Positions 1-12,700 of a stretch of DNA of 64,000 bases are shown here, one piece after another; within the stretch, counting starts at the first letter, position 1, and each line of letters opens with the position of its first letter. The stretch is from Siphonodentalium dalli (taxonomy: Eukaryota; Mollusca; Scaphopoda; Gadilida; Siphonodentaliidae): the NCBI GenBank assembly GCA_032622095.1, contig CP136065.1:61985094-62049093 (forward strand). The letters are read 5' to 3'. Below the pieces are notes generated by a model, which did no database searches, was not told the DNA's origin, and saw only the letters and a list, made by a program, of their open reading frames with translations. The position numbers and the translations under genes are program-made.

Positions 1-261
1 GTATGTATAATTATACTTAATACCCCATGTAATATCTTATACTCACACACTCACAATATATATATTCTACCCGCCCTACCAAAACCTGATATAAATCCAA
101 AATTAATTGTTATATTTATGTTTCATGTATGATCTGTAGGGAGCGGAGGTCCATCTAAGTTTCAAAGAACTTGTCCTCCAATCCCTTATATGTTATGTAT
201 TATTTATGCATTATACTAATAAAAATATGTTTAAATAAAAAAAAATTTAAGGTTGACTTAC

Positions 262-293
262 CTTACACCATTTTCCATGTTACGTCCCATATT
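262..293 (-). other. Exon-like 32-nt segment, left-arm copy
   Basis: This is the reverse complement of 42353-42384 and identical over all 32 bases. On the minus strand it is preceded by a pyrimidine-rich tract ending in CAG and followed by GTAAGT. See the right-arm entry for reading-frame detail. Confidence 0.25.
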
Positions 294-299
294 CTGAAA

Positions 300-2575
300 G
301 AGAAGAAAGATACTCTGTAGAAATTCATCCACTTCAAATGTTGCTATAATTTACCCGACATCACACTTTTAACATACCCAGGTAAGCATAGACAGACAGA
401 CAGGTGATACACACCTGTCCAGCTCGTTTGTTTACAGTCGTTACCTGCCAGGTAAGCTTGTCTGCAGGTACAAAGATTTAATGAAATTATTACTCTGTAA
501 TATTGATACTCAGAGTTTTATTTATCTTTCATTATTTAACCTCAATATCTTGAAAGGGATCTTAATAAAGAGCATACACTGCATTCCTAAACTTATTCAA
601 TCATCTTCTGATTGACAAGGCTTATGTAAATAAATTGCTTGGTTTACATCTAACTTTTTCAGAAAAATGGGCGGAATGGCAGATTTTATTTCTTATATTT
701 TATTTTTGCTAACACAAATGGTCATGGACAATGGTTGAAATTGAAGCAGTGTCCTTTTTAATAATAATAATAATAATGATACAAATAGAAGTGAACTAGG
801 TGTATAAGCACGAACATGAGTCATGGACCAGCCTAGAGGGTGACAACGTCTCCCTAAAAATGTGCCACTTCTCCCTCATTTTGTCTTAGGGAGAAGTGAC
901 TTCTCTCTCTCATGTACCAGAATGCATATCCCAACAGCATAATTTAAAGTACATTTACTGATTATGATGGTGTTCTTACTTACTATAATCTACTATATAT
1001 TTTGGAACCTTTGTGTTGTAGATTCGACTGATTCGACTCAAATTTGGTATGTAGGCCTACTTTGATCCCGGGAATATGGGCAGGTTCAATCTCACGTACG
1101 ACCTGACCGTGTCCTTGACCTTGCTCATATACGCTCATATAGGCATGTTTCTGGACAGATCGAACAATAGTATTTTTTTTTCTCCTGATACTTTTCAACT
1201 TTGTTTTCTCAGTATTGTTCAACATTGTCACTTTGAATTTGCAGATCAATCTCTCATTGTCAATTAGGCAATCATTTCAAACTCGCAATTCCCCATCAGA
1301 CTCAATTTTGCAATGTCCACAAGCAAGTCCAGACGCTGTATATTCTGCCCAGACAGAGGCGATCACAATGAAATCCCTAAATTGCCCAGACTAGTCAGGC
1401 ACATCAGCTAGAGTTTTTATAAATGGGCTCTTGTGTTACATAATACTAATTGGATCATAGAAGGGTGATGTTGTGGTGCCGTTTTTTCAGTAGCTAAGCA
1501 AACTGGAGGAAGGTAGCATTCTACTAACATCGCCAAAAATCTCAAGCAAATAATTACAGTATTGTTTCATATTTCTGCCCTAATTATACATATCTAAGGT
1601 TAAATTGAATCTATTTTGTTATATTTCTGTGTATATGCAAGGTATAAAAGGTTTCAGCCCCCCCCCCCCATAAACATTTGGATGCCTGTACTGCAGTGTG
1701 TACAGGAAAAATCATTAACTTGTACTTTGGAAATTTAGCTAGTGGGGAAGAGAAATTGACAATAAATGTTAAGCAAAGAAAATCCATTATGTCTGAGGTG
1801 CAGTCGTGTCTTCGAGGATTTACTTATAAACAATTTGAAGCATCAGTGAAGTCAGAATAGAGAATGTGTTTTAGACTGGAAGAGAACAAGTTTTCACAGC
1901 TTTATAACACTTTATAACAATTTCATGTTAGTAAGTTAGTAAAAATTTAATTTTTTTCTGTGAAACATCCAAGGTTTCACGGATATCGCCCCCCCCCCCC
2001 CCCCCTCCCACACACCCTGCTACTTCACCCAAATCTTCCACTCAAAAACCACAAGAAAGTTATCAAAAGCAAGATTTCTTTAGATATTAATAGCCAGATT
2101 ATCTAAGGTGTTTGTAATTACTTGAAGTGCCAGCAAGAGTATATGAAATAATTTGTGCCAGATAACTTGTGAAACATTTGTAGTAAACTATAAGCTTGAA
2201 CATACCTACCTAAACATCAAAGGAGTAAATATCGCCACATTTAAAACACAAACATAGTTGTAACAGCACATCCGAATTTCATGAGAATATCAAGAAGTAT
2301 TATCCCATTACTATTGACAGTAGTCCTCTATATAAATCATCACTGCACACCTGAGTTGCTTTTGTAAAGAGATTTGAACACCTGAGCGGGGTCTTAATTA
2401 TAAGGTACCTGTAATGATGTACACACACTTACAACTGAGGCCTGTTATTTTGGTATCCATAATATATTCCATTCATATCACATGCCCGCTATAAAACGTA
2501 TAAAATGGCACCATACCAGCATAGTAAACACATGACAAAGACGCTATTATTCAAAACAAATTTGTGAAAAATCAT
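300..2575. other. Left-arm stretch with no recognised gene
   Basis: It contains a short (taa)n tract near 767, poly-C runs at about 1660-1670 and 1989-2006, and small ORFs that also appear in the right arm but look non-coding. The right-arm equivalent is about 40050-42350. CAGGTAAGC motifs near 380 and 450 resemble donor sites but no exons could be built from them. Confidence 0.6.
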
Positions 2576-2619
2576 GTCGAAACACACATTATGATTCCAT
2601 GCTGAGATTTCATGCCCCT

Positions 2620-3035
2620 CAAGCCTGGAAATAGTGTGTTGGTCATTTACAGAATGAGGTCCCCAGAGGGTGAATTTAGAGATGCTATCATGCACAGCAG
2701 GCTAGCATCACTAAATTCACTCTCAGGGGACCTCATTCTGACCCGATGCCTTAGGCATCATCTTCTGGGAAGTATCTCAAATTAACATTGTTTTTAGTTA
2801 CTTTTCCCCTTCTGTTCAGTTTCTATATCCCCTGATTTGCAGAAGATAAAATGCATAATCGAGGTGACTAATGGGTGAATATCACCAAATTCAACTGGGA
2901 AACTTCAATCAGATCCTAGGTCTCCCATAGCAGATAATGCCTAAGCAGAATGAGGTCCCCAGAGGGTGAATTTGGTGATGCTAGCCCACTTGTGACCTCA
3001 TATTGTAAATGATAGACACACTATTTCCAGACTCG
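2620..3035. mobile_element. GAATGAGG hairpin MITE family, long form, in left arm
   Basis: Ends are CAAGCCTGGAAATAGTG and its near complement CACTATTTCCAGACTCG. Inside, two foldback modules built on GAATGAGGTCCCCAGAGGG flank a non-palindromic core that includes CCTCGATTATGCATTTTA in reverse. The element is flanked by longer near-identical direct repeats (about 36 bp; 2578-2613 and 3034-3069), so the host target itself seems duplicated. The right arm carries the same copy at about 39592-40010, so the insertion predates the split of the arms. Confidence 0.75.
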
Positions 3036-3417
3036 AAACACACTTTGAATTCCATGCTGAGGTTTCATGTTGCTACTATTTTCTTTCGTTTGTTGTTAGC
3101 AATATCTACAGAATTAAAATTTATTAATCCCAGGGTTTCGGATCCTTTGATGTTGGTATTGGTAAGGCGAAATCTGATTGGTCGCTGGCATGTGATGCAC
3201 TTTCTCAGGGTTTCTGGCAGTGAGCCGTGCTGCTCAAACATGTGCCAAGACATCATCAACAATTAACTCAAAGGAAAGTTAACTAATTTATGAAAACTCC
3301 ATCACAAGTCAGGGCAAGAAATACACATTGTACACAGCTTGATGTCTATGTTTAGATAACATGCTATACACATGGCCCACAGGACTCTCAAGCATTTACT
3401 AAACATAACTTAACAGT

Positions 3418-3795
3418 CAGGGGCGCCGGAAGAGGGGGGGGGGGGCAGAGGACCCCCTGCCCTTGACCAAGGGGGCCGAGCGGGGGCAGGACTTGCCCTT
3501 TTTCTGGAGACAGAAAATGCTTTTTGTGTGTTTAATCTCGTGTTTTTATAGCAAAATGTGTTTTTGGTCCAAATACCACCAATTTCACAAGGAATATTAA
3601 TTTTTTGTCAATTTTATCACAAAACGGCCATAAAAACCGACAAATACCATTAAAATAGGGATTTTTGACACAATGAATTTATGGTTATTTTCCTGAGTTT
3701 GCGGAGAAAATGCCCTTTTTTGCGGAAAAGCTGGGAAAAGTGCCCTTTTTGTAGGCTCTGCCCCCCCCTGCCCTTGGATGCTTCCGGCGCCCCTG
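3418..3795. mobile_element. hAT-like MITE, left arm only, 8-bp TSD
   Basis: The element begins CAGGGGCGCCGGAAG and ends with CTTCCGGCGCCCCTG, a near-perfect 15-bp TIR. It is flanked by TTAACAGT at 3410-3417 and 3796-3803. The right arm has a single ACTGTTAA at 39187-39194 with no element, the expected empty site. CAGGG-type ends with an 8-bp duplication are characteristic of the hAT superfamily. No transposase is visible, and the interior contains G and C tracts and repeated TGCCCTTTTT motifs. Confidence 0.85.
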
Positions 3796-3939
3796 TTAAC
3801 AGTGTGAGTAAAGGACTTATTTACAAAATAGAACTTGGTACATGTGGAACTTGACTATGAACAGAATAGAACCAGATACATGTATATGTATTAAAGTGAT
3901 CTACTCATGAATTAATACTCGTAGTCTGAAGGCATGCTG

Positions 3940-4300
3940 CTATGTGGCCATCCAAAAAACTGATGTGAGTTGTAAGAACTGATGTGGGCTATATGGGCGT
4001 ATTAAATGAACACCATAAATATTGGGCACATATGTACTAAAGCTTGATTGACAAATGAATTAGTACCGGAATATGAAAGGATGCTGCTGTGTGGACCTCC
4101 ATAAAACTGATGTGGGTGGTAAGAACTGACGTGGTCCATTACCGGAAAACTTCTCTCAGTATGCTGCAATAACCAATTTCTCAAAACTTATTGTCAGGGG
4201 CTATGTGACTAATAAACAAAATAGAATACAGGTACAGATGTACTAAAGCTTGATCCAATCATGAATTGAATACAACATTAAGGGATGCTGCTGTATGGTC
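3940..4300. repeat. Three diverged tandem copies around a GATGCTGCTGT motif
   Basis: Units beginning near 3935, 4080 and 4268 each carry (G)GATGCTGCTRTRTGG, then ACTGATGTGGGT and a stretch with ACTAAAGCTTGAT. They are tandem, roughly 150-190 bp apart. The right arm carries the same array in reverse (about 38690-39080). Confidence 0.55.
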
Positions 4301-4309
4301 CGTCCCAAC

Positions 4310-4485
4310 TGATGTGGGTTGTGCAAACTAATGTGACTTGTATAAACTGATGTGGGTTATACAAACTAATGTGGTTTGTAGGAACTGATGTGGGTTGTAT
4401 AAAGTGATGTGGGTTGCATGAACTAATGTGGGTTGTATGAACTGATGTGGATGTATAAACTGATGTGGGTTATATACAAACTATA
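4310..4485. repeat. 20-bp minisatellite, left arm
   Basis: About eight to nine tandem copies of a 20-bp unit like AACTGATGTGGGTTGTATAA, with alternating GTGGG and ATGTGGTT variants. It matches the right-arm array at about 38515-38690. Confidence 0.75.
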
Positions 4486-4535
4486 ACATTGTAAAATCAT
4501 GTGAAATTTACTTCTTAATTGCAATTCAATATTAA

Positions 4536-4738
4536 CCCTTTCTATACTAGTATATACTCATGGACGAGAAGTTCCTTTAGGAAATGTTCAGATAATAAGT
4601 TCATGTTTGTTGAACTTAATATCTAAACATTTCCCACAACTGCTAACCAATGTATAAGAATCCTTCTGAACTTCTATTATGTTTTTATTTGTCTGGCATC
4701 CAGTGTGGCATCTGCTAAAACACCCTCCAAATGAACAA
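4536..4738. mobile_element. CCCTTTCTATACT MITE (TTAA type), left arm
   Basis: TTAA at 4532-4535 precedes CCCTTTCTATACTAGTA. Inside is a hairpin of AAATGTTCAGATAATAAGTTC with its inverse. The right end is not clean and abuts the CAGTAATGCCC MITE at 4743. The right-arm counterpart is about 38312-38512. Confidence 0.55.
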
Positions 4739-4742
4739 TATA

Positions 4743-7688
4743 CAGTAATGCCCTAAGTAATCGACCCCTTAACCACAGCAGAAGTATGGGTAACTTTTCA
4801 GGATTTAGTCGGAACTATGGCTTGTTGCCATTCATCGGAAAGCTCTCTCCAAGAGCTTTCCGATGAATGGCAACAAGCCATATTTCCGACTAAATCCTGA
4901 AAAGTTACCCATAATTCTGCTGTGGTTAACCCTTTACCCAACAGTAATATGTGTAACGTCATTACCCACACCAATACTGATAGGAGAGAACGTCGTCACC
5001 CCAGCCAACATAACTTTCTGGTAACGTCAAAGTTATAGGAAAAAATGTATTATTAAATCTTATGGTGGCTCTTGTTTATCTGCAAGGATGGTTTATTTTA
5101 TTTGAATTAATTGGTAACAATTGATTTTCATATTTATGAAAGTCAAGTCCCCCCCCCCCCCCCATTGGCAATTTGTTTTTATTTAATTCATACTACATCC
5201 TTAGTATGGGAAGAGCAGGTAAGATGATTTGTTTGATCATATATTCCATCTGGCGATGGAGAACAAGGAGACACTATGGAGTTGGTAGGTATCTTTCCGG
5301 ATTTTTCTTGACCCTGATTCGTTGCATAGAATTAAAATCAATTTCACATTGAAATGTATCAGATTCTGAATTTTATTGCTGTCATTTCAGCTGGTAATTT
5401 CCGAAAATTTATCGTATTATTGTGTTCAATTTATCAACAGAAATATTGCAAAACAAAAACATCCGGAGATCTGGTTGTGTACGGTACTGCGTGAGACAAC
5501 ACAGTCGCCATAATTTCTTTACTGTTAGCAATCACTTTCAAATAAAACAAATGAGATCGTTTTGCAGTGCATTCCTTTAAATTTTCACATCTACATGTGC
5601 ACCAATCACTCTAGTTCATGTCCACATGAATGCGTACCATAATTTGACATCGTTAAACAAAATTATCCCCCATTATATATTGCATATATAAATTTGCAAA
5701 ACAGAAAACGTCGTCGATTGAGTTGTGTATTACGTAAGACGGCAAGGAAACACAGTTGCCGTACTTTCTTTACTGTTGGCAATCACTTACTAATAAAATA
5801 ATGAGATCGTTTTACGCGTGCATTCCTTTAAATTTTCACATCTACATGTGCACCAATCACTCTAGTTCATGTCCATATGAATGCGTACCATACTTTGACA
5901 TCGTTTAATAAAATTATCCCCAATATTTTATCAACAAAAACACCGCGAAGATTTTGTATGAAGTTTGACGTTGTACCTCGATTTCCAGAATTACCTTCAC
6001 TTTTCCACAATCACTAGCAAAGTGTTAACCAACTTCTATTTATTTGCATTTAATAATGTACCAACGAAATTCAATAAAATGTGAAATGCATTGTGAAATT
6101 TATTCAGCATTGTAAAAATCTGATTAACTGTTGTTGACACGTGATCACAGATAGTAACCAATGTAAACAAAACACAAGCCATGATCGTGAGGGTACAAAA
6201 ATAAGATGCAACGTCGACGTAAATACTTGGACAATTACTCCGTGTGTCATGTATAAAAAAAGACATAAAAACAGCATTAATAGACTAAAATTTCAATTTT
6301 TTAAATTATAGGTTAGAAGTTGAAATGCTATTCAGTAACAATATAATGTTTAATATGTCGGAATTGAAATATATATCACAAGAACTATATATTCAGCGCT
6401 GACAACAACTCCTTCTGTGTACCTCACGAACGTAATGAGTACGTACTTCGAACTTGACCCAGTTTATTACGATATATCTTGTCACATTTACATGCGTAGA
6501 TCATGTCCATCACATATTGTCATTTGAAAAAGATTGAATAGCCATTAAGGTCGATAACAGTGCTTTTCTCTTCGTGAATATATGAGATGCCAAACTAAAT
6601 AATAGTTAGCAAGACATCGTATTGAATAAGGATGACGAAATATACTAAAAATAAATCACATTGAGACACCAGGCGTTACCTTGACCTTGATGTAATGATG
6701 ATGCAATGTATATCACAGTTAGTGCCAAAACACAAGGTGTGTACACAGTTAAACTACCGGTAATCGATATATTGTTTGGCCTATGTTCAACTTGTAACAA
6801 AGGACATACTAATAGTGCAATTTTGTTCGATTAATGATAAATATCTCTTGAAAAATTATTGATAACTATAAGATTGAAATTCGCGCCCAGCTTGGATGGA
6901 AGCCACGTGTTCAGAAATTGGTAAACGCGAACGCGCTGTTTGCTGGAAGCTTCTAATTAGTTCCTCGCATTGCTATTCTATACATTTTATACACTCTATA
7001 AAAAATATAATATTGTCAATATGATCATGTGAAGAATTAGGAAAAATAAAATAATAATTGGAAACAGTTTTATTTGGGAATAGGCCTACACAGCAGTAAG
7101 AACAAACACGGCGTCCTTAGTAACAAAAACTAACATCAGCATGTCGTCTTGCTCTTACCGTAGCTTCGTTAGTCAAATTAATGGTAGTGATTGTTTTATA
7201 TTTGGATGCATATGATATAAAAACATAAACAAGTCAAGTGAATATTTTATTGGAAATAAAAATAAAGTTCGAAAATAAATAAATGTCAGTTAGACGACCG
7301 TACACAGTTACCCGAGTACGCTGATTTCTCTAGTCGACTTCAAAAAATAGCACCGCCGCATTCCACTTTTCGTTTTATTGCGATTTTATTGACAACTATT
7401 GATTAAATTGTACAAAATCTGCCACAAAACCCCACAAAAACTTAACAATTAATAATGTAACATATATTTTATTATTTACATTAACAATGAAAGCAATTTG
7501 TTGTGTTATAATGCAATAGTTTTGTTGTAAACTATGACTGAAAAAAACGCAAAACTCCGGGCTCTCTGGGGCTCTATGGACGCTACGCGGCAGGGCGCTC
7601 TAGGGCTTTATGGACGCTACACGGCAGGGCGCTCTGGGGTGTTCTGAACGCTAAAGGGTTAAAGAGTCGATTACTTGGGGCATTACTG
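4743..7688. mobile_element. Palindromic CAGTAATGCCC MITE, split by a TTAA element
   Basis: TA followed by CAGTAATGCCCTAAGTAATC starts at 4743, and GGCATTACTG followed by TA ends at 7688. The two halves are near-perfect complements (ATTATGGGTAACTTTTCAGG stem, AAGCTCT at the turn), giving a ~190-bp hairpin MITE with TA target duplications of Tc1/mariner style. A 2.7-kb TTAA element (4930-7658) interrupts it near its right end. Confidence 0.8.
4930..7658. mobile_element. piggyBac-like TTAA element, 2.7 kb, left arm only
   Basis: The ends are CCCTTTACCCAACAG and ..GAACGCTAAAGGG, flanked by TTAA at 4926-4929 and 7659-7662. It inserted into a CAGTAATGCCC MITE; a right-arm copy of that MITE keeps a single TTAA at the matching place (37928-37931). 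TTAA target and CCC ends are the hallmark of piggyBac elements. Internally there is a diverged direct duplication of ~250 bp (about 5440-5690 and 5700-5940, both with CATCTACATGTGCACCAATC) and a short subterminal repeat with GGACGCTACRCGGCAGGGCG (7555-7650). No transposase ORF was recognised, so it is probably non-autonomous. Confidence 0.8.
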
Positions 7689-7692
7689 TACC

Positions 7693-7740
7693 ATTCTAAT
7701 GTATATTTTATAACTGGGCGTGAGAATCTATTTAGTATAA
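7693..7740 (-). mobile_element. Fragment of CCCTTTCTATACT MITE, left arm
   Basis: Reads in reverse as the terminal region of the family (TATACTAAATAGATTCTCAC, then GCCCAGTTATAAAATATA). Right-arm counterparts are at about 37845-37900 and, through duplication, 38066-38120. Confidence 0.5.
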
Positions 7741-8099
7741 CTTAATGAATCTTACTCATCCTCTTTTTATTATTTTGTGTTAGGATATAGAAGCATTGAC
7801 AACTGGTGTACAACCCTAGGATTGAGCTTTTAATGTGCCCTGCTGGATGTGCGATGCCACACTTTTCATGGACTTCCTGCATGGCAGGTATCAAGTGTCT
7901 GTTTTGATTGAAGGGAATGGAAACTCAGGATTAATGACAGGAAAGGCTTTTATTTAAATTCACTCAGACCTCAGATACCAATTCCATTGGTGGATTCAGT
8001 GAGAAATCATAGGCATTGATGGATTTCTGCTTCCTGGGTCATAAAACTAGGCTTATCACCTACAGAAGGGTAAATTGATCAATTGATTAATTGCTTAAA

Positions 8100-8312
8100 A
8101 TTAACACAAATAAATAAAGTTCAACAAACGACCATATTAGGTTGTTTGTTGAATTTTATTATCTGAACATTTCCCTCCAATAAATTGAACTCTTCCTGCA
8201 CTTTGTGTTATCTGCCTGCTTCATTTTCATAAAACACCTTCCAGATGAATAGACCATTCCAATGTATACTGTTATAACTGAATGGGAAAATCCATTTAGT
8301 ATAGAAAGGGTT
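8100..8312 (-). mobile_element. CCCTTTCTATACT MITE, left arm
   Basis: On the minus strand it begins CCCTTTCTATACTAAATGGA after TAA and contains the hairpin with GTTCAGATAATAAAATTC and its inverse. The right arm has the matching copy at about 37252-37450. Confidence 0.6.
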
Positions 8313-8595
8313 ATGGTATTTTTGCAGTATTTGTGTACAATAATAAGATTAAGCTTTAATGTACACTATTGTGTGTGCCACACTTTCCATAGCCTTCCTG
8401 ACAAGACAGAGGATCTCTAATGAGTTGTAATCCTGTACAAAATGTATCAATCAAATTTAGAGGACGAGGTTGATAAATTTAGTATAGAATTGCGACAAAT
8501 TTGAGATCTATTTTAGCAAGGAAAAACGATCTTGATATGGCTGGGGTTAAAAAAAATTAATAATATTGATTTACTTATCACAACCAAATGGGAAG

Positions 8596-8598
8596 TAA
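8596..8598. other. Empty site for the 6.1-kb foldback element
   Basis: The left arm runs through GGAAGTAAAGACACC without interruption. The right arm carries the element at this exact place with TTA on both sides (30886-30888 and 36982-36984). Confidence 0.85.
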
Positions 8599-8936
8599 AG
8601 ACACCTACAAGAACAACTATAGTTCCATTTAAATGTGTCTGTTCATGTTGACAAAATTGCTATAACCACCCTTATCACCCATATTTATCACTGTCAACAC
8701 TACATAATTAAATTCTAATTAAATTAATAATAAAGTTCCGGCTTTGACATGGATATCATTAAACTAAGCTCTTACATGCTGTGTTATTAGACGCATCATA
8801 ACACTAAAAGATATGAGGCCGGATTTCTGATAAAGTTTCCTTGTTGAGTCAAGGGAGGGAAAATTCAGGAATAACTACAGGAAGTCCCTTAATTCACAGT
8901 TAGAGCGACACCACCATTAGTCCCAGGAGACTTTAA

Positions 8937-9000
8937 CCCTTCCATGACTGGAGCTTCCTGAAATTTTGTGAAAACCCTGTGCCAATGCATCCTCATAAAT
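8937..9000. mobile_element. Partial CCCTTCCATGACTGG TTAA-type MITE
   Basis: TTAA then CCCTTCCATGACTGGAGCTT opens at 8933, followed by CCCTGTGCCAATGCATCCTC. Only one half is visible. It matches 30490-30555 in the right arm and the complete family member at 47875-48122. Confidence 0.55.
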
Positions 9001-9051
9001 TGGACCTCATTCTACAAATGACAGACATTATTTCAAGACTTAGTCAGGGGA

Positions 9052-9262
9052 CAAGTCTTGAAATAGTGTGCCTGTCATTTGCAGAATGGGCTAGCATCAC
9101 TAAATTCACCCTCTGGGAACCTCATTCTGCTTAGGCCTCAGCAGAATGAGGTTCCCAGAGGGTGGATTTAGTGATGCTAGCCCACTATGCGGGGTAGCGT
9201 CACTAAATTCACCCTCTGGGGACCTCATTCTGCAAATGACAGGCACACTATTTCAAGACTTG
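9052..9262. mobile_element. GAATGAGG hairpin MITE, short form, left arm
   Basis: The ends are CAAGTCTTGAAATAGTG and CACTATTTCAAGACTTG (perfect 17-bp TIR). Flanks GTCAGGGGA and GTCAGGAGA suggest a 9-bp target duplication with one mismatch. It consists almost entirely of paired GAATGAGGTTCCCAGAGGG foldbacks. A counterpart lies in the right arm at about 30178-30440. Confidence 0.75.
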
Positions 9263-9775
9263 GTCAGGAGACGGTAAATTCAGGAATAATGATGGGGAGA
9301 GAACCTCTTAATTCACATTTAGAACTCGTGACGCAAAGCCTCAGTTCCATTAGTCGAGTCCGCGTTGGGAGACTAGAGACTTTGATGGATTCGCGCCTCA
9401 CAAATTAAATTTATTCTCAATTTAAATTCTATAACATTGGAAAGAGCAATCGAAAGCAGCAGAAAGTTGACTAGGTGATAAAGCCTAGCAAAGCAGAAAC
9501 AATGGAATTGTTACATAACCAGAGAACATTAACCCTTTACCCAACAAACCGGCCAAAAACGGCCAAATAAAGCTTCAACAGCCTAAAATATCTTCGGTCT
9601 GTCTCAATAGAACCATACAAATATGGATATCATTAGAACCGGCTCCTTGACCACATTGTGATAGTTACAGTTATGCCCTGTGCCAATACATTATCTTATA
9701 TATGCGAGTCGACCATAGGTCGCCTCGCATATATAAGAGAATGCATTGGCCTAAAAAACACTTTTTACCATTTTT

Positions 9776-12700
9776 AGCTCAACTTACTTTTGTAAGTTTG
9801 AGCTATTGCCATGGTTTGGCGTCCGTCGTCCGTGTGTCCGTGTGTGCGTGTGTCCGTCAACAATTTCCTTTGGCGCGGGCTACAGGTTGTACCTTTGGTC
9901 TGATCTTCATCAAATTTGTCATGAATGTTGACATTGACATGTAGATGGGAACGAGTCATTTTGGGGTCATTCAGCCAAAAAACATGGCCGCTGGCAGCCA
10001 TCTTGGATTTCAAGATTCAATCCATTGGCGCGGCCTACAGGTCGTACTGTTCTTCTGATCATCATGAAATTTGTCATTGATGTTAATATTGACATGTAGA
10101 TGGGAACGAGTGATTTTGGGGTCGTTCGGCCAAAAAACATGGCTGCCAGCAGCCATCTTGGATTTTACTCTTTGCATGACTAAATCCTTTGGCGCGGGCT
10201 ACAGGTCGTTGTTTTGGTCGGAAGTTTATGAAATTTGTCATGGATGTTAACACTGTCATGTAGATGGGAACGAGTGATTTTGGAGTTGTTCGGCCAAAAA
10301 ACATGGCCGCCAGCAGCCATCTTGGATTTTACTCTTTGCATGACTAAATCCTTTGGCGCGGGCTACAGGTTGTACCTTTGGTCTAATCTTTATGAAATTT
10401 GTCATGAATGTTGACATTGACATGTAGATGGGAACGAATCATTGTGGGGTCATTCGGCCAAAAAACATGGCCGCTGGCGGCCATCTTAGATTTCAAAATT
10501 CAATCCATTGGCGCGGGCTACAGGTCGTACTGTTCGTCTGATCATCATGAAATTTGTCATGGATGTTAATATTGACATGTAGATGGGAACGAGTCATTTT
10601 GGGGTTGTTCGGCCAATAAACATGGCCGCCAGCAGCCATCTTGGATTTTACTCTTTGCATGACTAAATCCTTTGGCGCGGGCTACAGGTCGTAGCTTCGA
10701 TCGGAAGTTTATGAAATTTGTCATGGATGTTAACAATGACATGTAGATGGGAACGAGGGATTTTGGGGTCGTTCGGCTGAAAAACATGACCGCCAGCAGC
10801 TATCTTGGATTTTACTCTTTGCATGACTAAATCCTTTGGCCCGGGCTACAGGTCGTACCTTTGGTCTGATCTTTATGAAATTTGTCATGAATGTTGACAT
10901 TTACATGTAGATGGGAACGAGTCATTTTGGGGTCATTCGGCCAAAAAACATGGCCGCTGGCAGCCATCTTGGATTTCAAGATTCAATCCATTGGCGCGGG
11001 CTACAGATCGTACTGTTCCCCTGATCATCATGAAATTTGTCATTGATGTTAATAATGACATGTAGATGGGAACGAGTGATTTTGGTGTCGTTCGGCCAAA
11101 AAACATGGCCGCCAGCAGCCATCTTGGATTTTACTCTTTGCATGACTAAATCCTTTGGCGTGGGCTACAGGTTGTACCTTTGGTCTAATCTTTATGAAAT
11201 TTGTCATGAATGTTGACATTGACATGTAGATGGGAACGAGTCATTTTGGGGTCATTCGGCCAAAAAACATGGCCGCTGGCAGCCATCTTGGATTTCAAGA
11301 TTCAATCCATTGGCGCGGCCTACAGGTCGTACTGTTCTTCTGATCATCATGAAATTTGTCATTGATGTTAATATTGACATGTAGATGGGAACGAGTGATT
11401 TTGGGGTCGTTCGGCCAAAAAACATGGCTGCCAGCAGCCATCTTGGATTTTACTCTTTGCATGACTAAATCCTTTGGCGCGGGCTACAGGTCGTTGTTTT
11501 GATCGGAAGTTTATGAAATTTGTCATGGATGTTAACACTGTCATGTAGATGGGAACGAGTGATTTTGGAGTTGTTCGGCCAAAAAACATGGCCGCCAGCA
11601 GCCATCTTGGATTTTACTCTTTGCATGACTAAATCCTTTGGCGCGGGCTACAGGTTGTACCTTTGGTCTAATCTTTATGAAATTTGTCATGAATGTTGAC
11701 ATTGACATGTAGATGGGAACGAATCATTGTGGGGTCATTCGGCCAAAAAACATGGCCGCTGGCGGCCATCTTAGATTTCAAAATTCAATCCATTGGCGCG
11801 GGCTACAGGTCGTACTGTTCGTCTGATCATCATGAAATTTGTCATGGATGTTAATATTGACATGTAGATGGGAACGAGTCATTTTGGGGTTGTTCGGCCA
11901 ATAAACATGGCCGCCAGCAGCCATCTTGGATTTTACTCTTTGCATGACTAAATCCTTTGGCGCGGGCTACAGGTCGTAGCTTCGATCGGAAGTTTATGAA
12001 ATTTGTCATGGATGTTAACAATGACATGTAGATGGGAACGAGGGATTTTGGGGTCGTTCGGCTGAAAAACATGGCCGCCAGCAGCTATCTTGGATTTTAC
12101 TCTTTGCATGACTAAATCCTTTGGCCCGGGCTACAGGTCGTACCTTTGGTCTGATCTTTATGAAATTTGTCATGAATGTTGACATTTACATGTAGATGGG
12201 AACGAGTCATTTTGGGGTCATTCGGCCAAAAAACATGGCCGCTGGCAGCCATCTTGGATTTCAAGATTCAATCCATTGGCGCGGGCTACAGATCGTACTG
12301 TTCCCCTGATCATCATGAAATTTGTCATTGATGTTAATAATGACATGTAGATGGGAACGAGTGATTTTGGTGTCGTTCGGCCAAAAAACATGGCCGCCAG
12401 CAGCCATCTTGGATTTTACTCTTTGCATGACTAAATCCTTTGGCGCGGGCTACAGGTTGTACCTTTGGTCTAATCTTTATGAAATTTGTCATGAATGTTG
12501 ACATTGACATGTAGATGGGAACGAATCATTGTGGGGTCATTCGGCCAAAAAACATGGCCGCTGGCGGCCATCTTAGATTTCAAAATTCAATCCATTGGCG
12601 CGGGCTACAGGTCGTACTGTTCGTCTGATCATCATGAAATTTGTCATGGATGTTAATATTGACATGTAGATGGGAACGAGTCATTTTGGGGTTGTTCGGC

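Noticed and set aside
380-470. CAGGTAAGC words as splice donors for further exons
   Set aside because: They lie between no plausible acceptors or coding-like segments; kept only as a note.
6036-6266. 76-residue ORF inside the 2.7-kb TTAA element as a possible transposase remnant
   Set aside because: No aspartate triad context or cysteine-rich tail typical of piggyBac transposases is visible; it is too short and hydrophobic.
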